DNA of 64,000 bases from Pseudomonas sp. Its GTDB lineage: Bacteria; Pseudomonadota; Gammaproteobacteria; Pseudomonadales; Pseudomonadaceae. The stretch spans positions 1 to 64,000 of the forward strand of contig NZ_JAGIBG010000022.1 in NCBI RefSeq assembly GCF_017744435.1, given 5' to 3'. The notes under the pieces were generated by a model. The model had not been told where the DNA came from. It saw nothing but the letters and a program-made list of their open reading frames with translations, and did no database searches. Of the stretch, positions 59,428 to 64,000 are shown in pieces. The position numbers and the translations under genes were made by a program. The stretch's first letter is position 1. Each line of letters starts with the position of its first letter.

Positions 59428-60441
59428 ATGTCGGCGGTACGCATCGGCCCATACACACTACGTAACAACCTGATCCTCGCGCCCATGGCCGGGGTCACGG
59501 ACCAGCCTTTCCGTACACTTTGCAAGCGCCTGGGCGCCGGCATGGTGGTGTCGGAGATGGTCAGCAGCGACATGAGCCTGTGGAACAGCCGCAAGTCCAG
59601 CCTGCGCCGCATCCATGAAGGTGATCCCGAGCCACGCTCGGTACAGATCGCCGGTGGTGATGCGCAGATGATGGCGGCGGCGGCCCGGGCCAACGTCGAG
59701 GCAGGTGCCCAGATCATCGATATCAACATGGGCTGCCCGGCAAAAAAAGTCTGCAACAAAGCTGCAGGCTCTGCTTTATTGAGAGATGAAGCTCTGGTCA
59801 CCGAAATCCTCCACGCCGTGGTCGGCGCGGTGGACGTACCGGTGACGCTGAAAATCCGCACCGGATGGGACCGGGCGAACAAGAACGGCCTGAACGTGGC
59901 GAAGATCGCCGAACAGGCCGGTATCCAGGCGCTGGCGGTGCATGGCCGTACACGCGCCGACCTGTACACCGGCGAAGCCGAATACGACACCATCGCTGCC
60001 ATCAAGCAGGCGGTGTCGATCCCGGTTTTCGCCAATGGCGATATCACCTCGCCAGAAAAGGCCCGGGCGGTGCTGGATGCCACCGGGGTCGACGGCTTGC
60101 TGATTGGCCGGGCTGCCCAGGGGCGGCCATGGATCTTTCGCGAGATCGAACATTTTTTGGGGACTGGCCAGCATTTGCCGGCCCCGCAGTTGGACGAAGT
60201 GGAACGCATCCTGCTGGAACACCTGGCCGCGCTGCATGCCTTCTATGGCGATGTGATGGGCGTGCGTATCGCCCGCAAGCACGTGGGCTGGTATCTGGCA
60301 ACACGACCCGGCGGCAAGGAGTTCCGCTCCCGGTTCAACGCTTTGGAAGACACACAAGCGCAGTGCGCCAACGTTCGCGCGTATTTCAGCGAACGTCGAC
60401 AGAGCCTTGAGACAGAGGACGGACAAGGGGTGGCCGCATGA
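59428..60441 (+). CDS. dusB: tRNA-dihydrouridine synthase B
   Basis: The 337-residue FMN enzyme reduces specific uridines of tRNA to dihydrouridine. It has the TIM-barrel start LAPMAGVTD, the catalytic Cys109 in GCPAKKVCNKAAGSAL, and the FMN-binding NGDI and GRAAQGRPW segments. dusB directly upstream of fis is a conserved gammaproteobacterial arrangement; here the ATGA overlap couples them. The 176 bp upstream of dusB contain its promoter region and no gene. Confidence 0.95.
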   Translation: MSAVRIGPYTLRNNLILAPMAGVTDQPFRTLCKRLGAGMVVSEMVSSDMSLWNSRKSSLRRIHEGDPEPRSVQIAGGDAQMMAAAARANVEAGAQIIDINMGCPAKKVCNKAAGSALLRDEALVTEILHAVVGAVDVPVTLKIRTGWDRANKNGLNVAKIAEQAGIQALAVHGRTRADLYTGEAEYDTIAAIKQAVSIPVFANGDITSPEKARAVLDATGVDGLLIGRAAQGRPWIFREIEHFLGTGQHLPAPQLDEVERILLEHLAALHAFYGDVMGVRIARKHVGWYLATRPGGKEFRSRFNALEDTQAQCANVRAYFSERRQSLETEDGQGVAA

Positions 60442-60758
60442 CGATGATGACCGAGACATTAGTGAGTGGAACAACGCCCGTGAGCGACAACGCCAACCTC
60501 AAACAGCACCTCAACACGCCAAGCGAAGAGGGTCAGACCCTTCGTGACAGCGTCGAGAAGGCGCTGCACAACTACTTCGCACACCTGGAAGGCGCGACCG
60601 TCACCGACGTGTACAACCTGGTGCTCTCCGAAGTCGAGGCGCCCCTGCTCGAAAGCGTGATGAACTACGTGAAGGGCAACCAGACCAAGGCCAGCGAGAT
60701 GCTCGGACTCAACCGTGGCACCCTGCGCAAGAAGCTCAAGCAGTACGACTTGCTGTAA
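60438..60758 (+). CDS. fis: Nucleoid-associated regulator Fis
   Basis: The 106-residue protein has the Fis core: an N-terminal beta-hairpin arm region, dimer helices and the C-terminal helix-turn-helix NQTKASEMLGLNRGTLRKKLKQYDLL. Fis bends DNA and tunes rRNA, recombination and growth-phase genes. It overlaps the dusB stop by four bases. An intrinsic terminator follows. Confidence 0.95.
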   Translation: MTMMTETLVSGTTPVSDNANLKQHLNTPSEEGQTLRDSVEKALHNYFAHLEGATVTDVYNLVLSEVEAPLLESVMNYVKGNQTKASEMLGLNRGTLRKKLKQYDLL

Positions 60759-60775
60759 GCCAGAATCCCAATCAG

Positions 60776-60808
60776 AAAAGGCGGCCTCTGCGAAGAGACG
60801 CCTTTTTT
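60776..60808 (+). terminator. Terminator of dusB-fis
   Basis: AAAAGGCG (60776-60783) pairs with CGCCTTTT (60799-60806) around an inner stem (CTCT/AGAG), and a TTTTTT run follows. It ends just before the purH start. Confidence 0.88.
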
Positions 60809-60838
60809 GCTGACTCCACCGCGTTATTGGAACCCGAA

Positions 60839-62446
60839 ATGACCGACCAGACTACCCGCCTGCCAGTCCGCCGCGCCCTGATCAGCGTCTCCGACAAGAC
60901 CGGTATCCTCGAATTCGCCCGTGAGCTGCAGCAGCTCGGTGTCGAGATCCTGTCCACCGGCGGCACCTACAAGCTGCTCAAGGACAACGGTGTGAACGCG
61001 GTGGAAGTGGCCGACTACACTGGCTTCGCCGAAATGATGGATGGCCGGGTCAAGACCCTGCACCCGAAGATCCACGGTGGCATCCTCGGCCGCCGCGGCA
61101 CCGACGACGCCATCATGAACGAGCACGGCATCAAGCCGATCGACCTGGTTGCCGTCAACCTGTACCCGTTCGAAGCCACCATTTCCAAGCCTGGCTGTGA
61201 CCTGCCGACTGCCATCGAGAACATCGATATCGGCGGCCCGACCATGGTCCGTTCGGCGGCCAAGAACCACAAGGATGTCGCCATCGTGGTCAACGCCAGC
61301 GACTACGCCGGCGTGCTGGAAGGCCTCAAGGCCGGCGGCCTGACCTACGCCCAGCGCTTCGACCTGATGCTCAAGGCGTTCGAGCACACTGCCGCCTACG
61401 ACGGCATGATCGCCAACTACATGGGCACCATCGACCAGGCCAAAGAGACCCTGTCGACCTCCGCGCGCAGCGAGTTCCCGCGCACCTTCAACAGCCAGTT
61501 CGTCAAGGCCCAGGAAATGCGCTACGGCGAGAACCCGCACCAGAGCGCGGCGTTCTACGTCGAAGCCAAGAAAGGCGAAGCCAGCATCTCCACTGCCGTG
61601 CAGCTGCAGGGCAAGGAACTATCGTTCAACAACGTGGCCGACACCGACGCCGCGCTGGAGTGCGTGAAGAGCTTCGTCAAGCCGGCCTGCGTCATCGTCA
61701 AGCACGCCAACCCGTGCGGCGTGGCTGTTGTGCCTGAAGACGAAGGCGGCATCCGCAAGGCCTACGACCTTGCCTACGCCACCGACACCGAGTCGGCGTT
61801 CGGCGGCATCATCGCCTTCAACCGCGAACTGGACGGCGAAACCGCCCAGGCCATCGTCGACCGTCAGTTCGTCGAAGTGATCATCGCGCCGAAAATCTCC
61901 CAGGCTGCCCGCGACGTGGTGGCGGCCAAGCAGAACGTGCGCCTGCTGGAATGCGGCGAGTGGCCAGCCGAGCGCGCTGCCGGTTGGGACTTCAAGCGCG
62001 TCAACGGTGGCCTGCTGGTGCAGAGCCGCGATATCGGCATGATCACCGCCGATGACCTGAAGATCGTCACCAAGCGTGCACCGACCGAGCAAGAAATCCA
62101 CGACCTGGTATTCGCCTGGAAAGTGGCCAAGTTCGTCAAGTCCAACGCCATCGTCTATGCCAAGCAGCGCCAGACCATCGGTGTCGGCGCCGGCCAGATG
62201 AGCCGCGTCAACTCCGCCCGCATCGCTGCCATCAAGGCCGAGCATGCCGGCCTGCAGGTGCAGGGTGCGGTCATGGCGTCGGACGCGTTCTTCCCGTTCC
62301 GTGATGGCATCGACAATGCGGCTAAAGTAGGTATCAGCGCCGTGATCCAGCCGGGTGGTTCGATGCGTGATGCCGAGGTGATTGCTGCCGCTGATGAAGC
62401 TGGCATCGCCATGGTGTTCACCGGTATGCGCCACTTCCGCCACTAA
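60839..62446 (+). CDS. purH: Bifunctional AICAR transformylase/IMP cyclohydrolase
   Basis: The 535-residue enzyme performs the last two steps of IMP synthesis. An N-terminal MGS-like cyclohydrolase domain (about 1-200, RALISVSDKTG start) is followed by the AICAR transformylase domain with KHANPCGVA. Length matches the family (about 530). The ATG at 60839 matches the family's N-terminus. A REP pair separates it from purD, the usual partner. Confidence 0.96.
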   Translation: MTDQTTRLPVRRALISVSDKTGILEFARELQQLGVEILSTGGTYKLLKDNGVNAVEVADYTGFAEMMDGRVKTLHPKIHGGILGRRGTDDAIMNEHGIKPIDLVAVNLYPFEATISKPGCDLPTAIENIDIGGPTMVRSAAKNHKDVAIVVNASDYAGVLEGLKAGGLTYAQRFDLMLKAFEHTAAYDGMIANYMGTIDQAKETLSTSARSEFPRTFNSQFVKAQEMRYGENPHQSAAFYVEAKKGEASISTAVQLQGKELSFNNVADTDAALECVKSFVKPACVIVKHANPCGVAVVPEDEGGIRKAYDLAYATDTESAFGGIIAFNRELDGETAQAIVDRQFVEVIIAPKISQAARDVVAAKQNVRLLECGEWPAERAAGWDFKRVNGGLLVQSRDIGMITADDLKIVTKRAPTEQEIHDLVFAWKVAKFVKSNAIVYAKQRQTIGVGAGQMSRVNSARIAAIKAEHAGLQVQGAVMASDAFFPFRDGIDNAAKVGISAVIQPGGSMRDAEVIAAADEAGIAMVFTGMRHFRH

Positions 62447-62471
62447 TTACGCGGATCCCGAGGCGAGTCGA

Positions 62472-62556
62472 GATCCTGTGGGAGCGGGCTTGCCCCGCGA
62501 ATACGATGGTGCATTCACCGCCGCATTCGCGGGTCAAGCCCGCTCCCACAAGGATC
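62472..62556. repeat. REP inverted pair, third variant
   Basis: Arms 62472-62502 (GATCCTGTGGGAGCGGGCTT, then GCCCCGCGAAT) and 62525-62556 are inverted near-copies with a 22-bp loop. Core GGGCTTGCCCCGCG differs from the other pairs. It separates purH and purD; transcription may still continue between them. Confidence 0.88.
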
Positions 62557-62594
62557 GGCGCCATCCCCGGGATCACCTGAATCGAGGTTTTGAC

Positions 62595-63890
62595 ATGAAA
62601 GTTTTGATCATCGGCAGCGGCGGCCGTGAGCACGCCCTGGCCTGGAAAGTCGCCCAGGACCCACGCGTCGAGAAAGTCTTCGTTGCCCCAGGCAACGCCG
62701 GCACCGCCATCGAGCCAAAATGCGAGAACGTCGCCATCGACGTGTGCGCGCTGGAGCAACTGGCCGACTTCGCCGAGCAGAACGTCAACCTGACCATCGT
62801 CGGCCCGGAAGCGCCGCTGGTGATCGGCGTGGTCGACCTGTTCCGCAGCCGTGGCCTGGACTGCTTTGGCCCGACCAAGGGCGCGGCCCAGCTGGAAGGC
62901 TCCAAGGCCTTCACCAAGGACTTCCTGGCCCGACACAAGATCCCGACCGCCGACTACCAGAACTTCACCGAGATCGAGCCGGCCCTGGCCTACCTGCAGG
63001 AAAAAGGCGCACCGATCGTGATCAAGGCCGACGGCCTGGCCGCGGGCAAGGGCGTGATCGTCGCCATGACCCTGGAAGAAGCCGAAGCTGCCGTGCGTGA
63101 CATGCTGGCCGGCAACGCCTTCGGCGAGGCGGGTTCGCGTGTGGTCATCGAAGAGTTCCTCGACGGCGAGGAAGCCAGCTTCATCGTCATGGTCGACGGC
63201 CACAACGTGCTGCCGATGGCCACCAGCCAGGACCACAAGCGCGTCGGCGACCAGGACACCGGCCCGAACACCGGCGGCATGGGCGCCTACTCCCCTGCCC
63301 CGGTGGTTACCCCGGACGTGCACCAGCGCGTGATGGACCAGGTGATCTGGCCGACCGTGCGCGGCATGGCTGCGGAAGGCAACGTCTACACCGGCTTCCT
63401 GTACGCCGGCCTGATGATCGACAAGGCGGGCAACCCCAAGGTCATCGAGTTCAACTGCCGCTTCGGCGACCCTGAGACCCAGCCCGTCATGCTGCGCCTG
63501 GAGTCGAGCCTGGTGCTGCTGGTCGAAGCCGCCTTCGCCAAGGCCCTGGACAAGGTCGAAGCACAGTGGGACCCGCGCCCAAGTCTGGGCGTGGTGCTGG
63601 CGGCCGGCGGTTACCCGGGCGACTACGCCAAGGGCGACGTGATCAACGGCCTTGATGCCGCAGCCAAGATCGAAGGCAAGGTGTTCCATGCCGGTACTTC
63701 GCTGAAGGATGGCCAGGTCGTTACCAACGGCGGCCGTGTGCTCTGCGCCACCGCCATGGGTGCCAGCGTTGCCGACGCCCAGCAGCAGGCCTACCGCCTG
63801 GCCAAGGAAGTGAGCTGGAACGGCAGCTTCTACCGCACCGACATCGGCTACCGGGCCATCGCCCGCGAGCGCGGTGAACACCAGCAGTAA
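62595..63890 (+). CDS. purD: Phosphoribosylamine--glycine ligase
   Basis: The 431-residue ATP-grasp enzyme joins glycine to phosphoribosylamine in purine synthesis. It begins MKVLIIGSGGREHALAWKVAQD, has GPTKGAAQLEGSKAF, the ATP-grasp loop DGLAAGKGV, and EFNCRFGDPETQ. Length fits the family. The ATG at 62595 gives the standard N-terminus; a much longer in-frame ORF extends back through purH and the REP pair. Confidence 0.97.
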   Translation: MKVLIIGSGGREHALAWKVAQDPRVEKVFVAPGNAGTAIEPKCENVAIDVCALEQLADFAEQNVNLTIVGPEAPLVIGVVDLFRSRGLDCFGPTKGAAQLEGSKAFTKDFLARHKIPTADYQNFTEIEPALAYLQEKGAPIVIKADGLAAGKGVIVAMTLEEAEAAVRDMLAGNAFGEAGSRVVIEEFLDGEEASFIVMVDGHNVLPMATSQDHKRVGDQDTGPNTGGMGAYSPAPVVTPDVHQRVMDQVIWPTVRGMAAEGNVYTGFLYAGLMIDKAGNPKVIEFNCRFGDPETQPVMLRLESSLVLLVEAAFAKALDKVEAQWDPRPSLGVVLAAGGYPGDYAKGDVINGLDAAAKIEGKVFHAGTSLKDGQVVTNGGRVLCATAMGASVADAQQQAYRLAKEVSWNGSFYRTDIGYRAIARERGEHQQ

Positions 63891-64000
63891 GTTGTACCGG
63901 GTTGCCGCAGCGCGCCACAGCAGGTTGCGCCTGCGGCATCCGGCTCGTCGACAGGGCCCCGAGGGGCCTTGCCTTCGACTTGGCGCGCCGCGCATAGTTA
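63891..64000. other. Non-coding right edge after purD
   Basis: The last 110 bp hold no recognisable gene. A short GC stem (AGGGCCCC/GGGGCCTT, 63953-63970) lies here without a T-run. In other Pseudomonas the next gene after purD is a sensor kinase of the RetS type; nothing in this stretch can confirm it. Confidence 0.4.

Noticed and set aside
62418..63995. A 525-codon minus-strand frame opposite purD
   Set aside because: Antisense of a conserved purine gene; no motif, and it extends through a REP pair.
1..64000. CRISPR arrays, tRNA or rRNA genes, prophage and insertion sequences
   Set aside because: No regularly spaced repeats, cloverleaf-like stretches, rRNA sequence, integrase or transposase genes were seen. 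The repeats present are REP elements at gene ends.

Overview
The window is chromosomal DNA from a Pseudomonas of the P. putida group. The evidence is high-GC coding with dense divergent gene pairs, the aptA-mmsA beta-alanine locus, the acoRXABC acetoin locus, the gcbA-chemoreceptor-dsbD-aroQ-accBC block and the prmA-dusB-fis-purH-purD block in Pseudomonas order, and many copies of the roughly 35-45 bp REP elements typical of P. putida. No rRNA, tRNA, CRISPR array, prophage or insertion sequence was seen. A strong promoter at the left edge fires out of the window and looks like that of a growth-rate-controlled (stable RNA or ribosomal protein) transcript.

Layout. 1-4.1 kb: beta-alanine to acetyl-CoA (aptA, mmsA) with a divergent LysR regulator. 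4.2-10.1 kb: RutR-like TetR regulator, yigZ, a gene-free stretch with DnaA-box-like 9-mers, a short-chain dehydrogenase, adenine deaminase, an ArsR regulator, a small conserved-looking ORF and a Bcr/CflA efflux pump. 10.2-13.8 kb: copper module copZ / small exported protein / copA-cueR, with two well-formed CueR operators. 13.9-20.5 kb: a dCACHE chemoreceptor behind a sigma-28 promoter, an AraC regulator, and a divergent thiolase / high-molecular-weight FabG / MaoC trio. 20.5-24.4 kb: MazG-like pyrophosphohydrolase, cmoM, two tandem DUF4136 lipoproteins, a TadV/FppA-type prepilin peptidase and a PprB-like response regulator. 24.4-37.7 kb is the most accessory-looking part: an excisionase-type antitoxin with a PIN toxin, an unpartnered TpsB transporter, pbpC, the alpha-2-macroglobulin yfhM, a MATE pump and a class A beta-lactamase. 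37.7-42 kb: speA, yciH, NUDIX and DUF2333 genes. 42-50.2 kb: gcbA (c-di-GMP synthesis), a CtpL-like chemoreceptor, dsbD, aroQ, accB-accC. 50.4-56.8 kb: acetoin catabolism, with acoR divergent from acoXABC, a sigma-54 promoter and paired upstream activator sites. 57-64 kb: prmA, a DUF3426 protein, dusB-fis, purH, purD.

How it fits together. Most of the window is core Pseudomonas metabolism plus nutrient-scavenging and stress modules. The best mechanistic signals are regulatory: the CueR boxes, the AcoR sites with their sigma-54 promoter, the sigma-28 promoter, the DnaA-box cluster, and a 26-bp palindrome before aroQ-accBC. The best candidates for under-described biology are the small exported protein embedded in the copper regulon, the fadA2/fabG4/htdX-like trio shared in layout with mycobacteria, the class A beta-lactamase with an RTG motif, the orphan FppA/PprB pair without a Tad pilus locus, and the aco block sitting between accC and prmA with REP pairs at both ends. 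I found no convincing wholly new multi-gene system.
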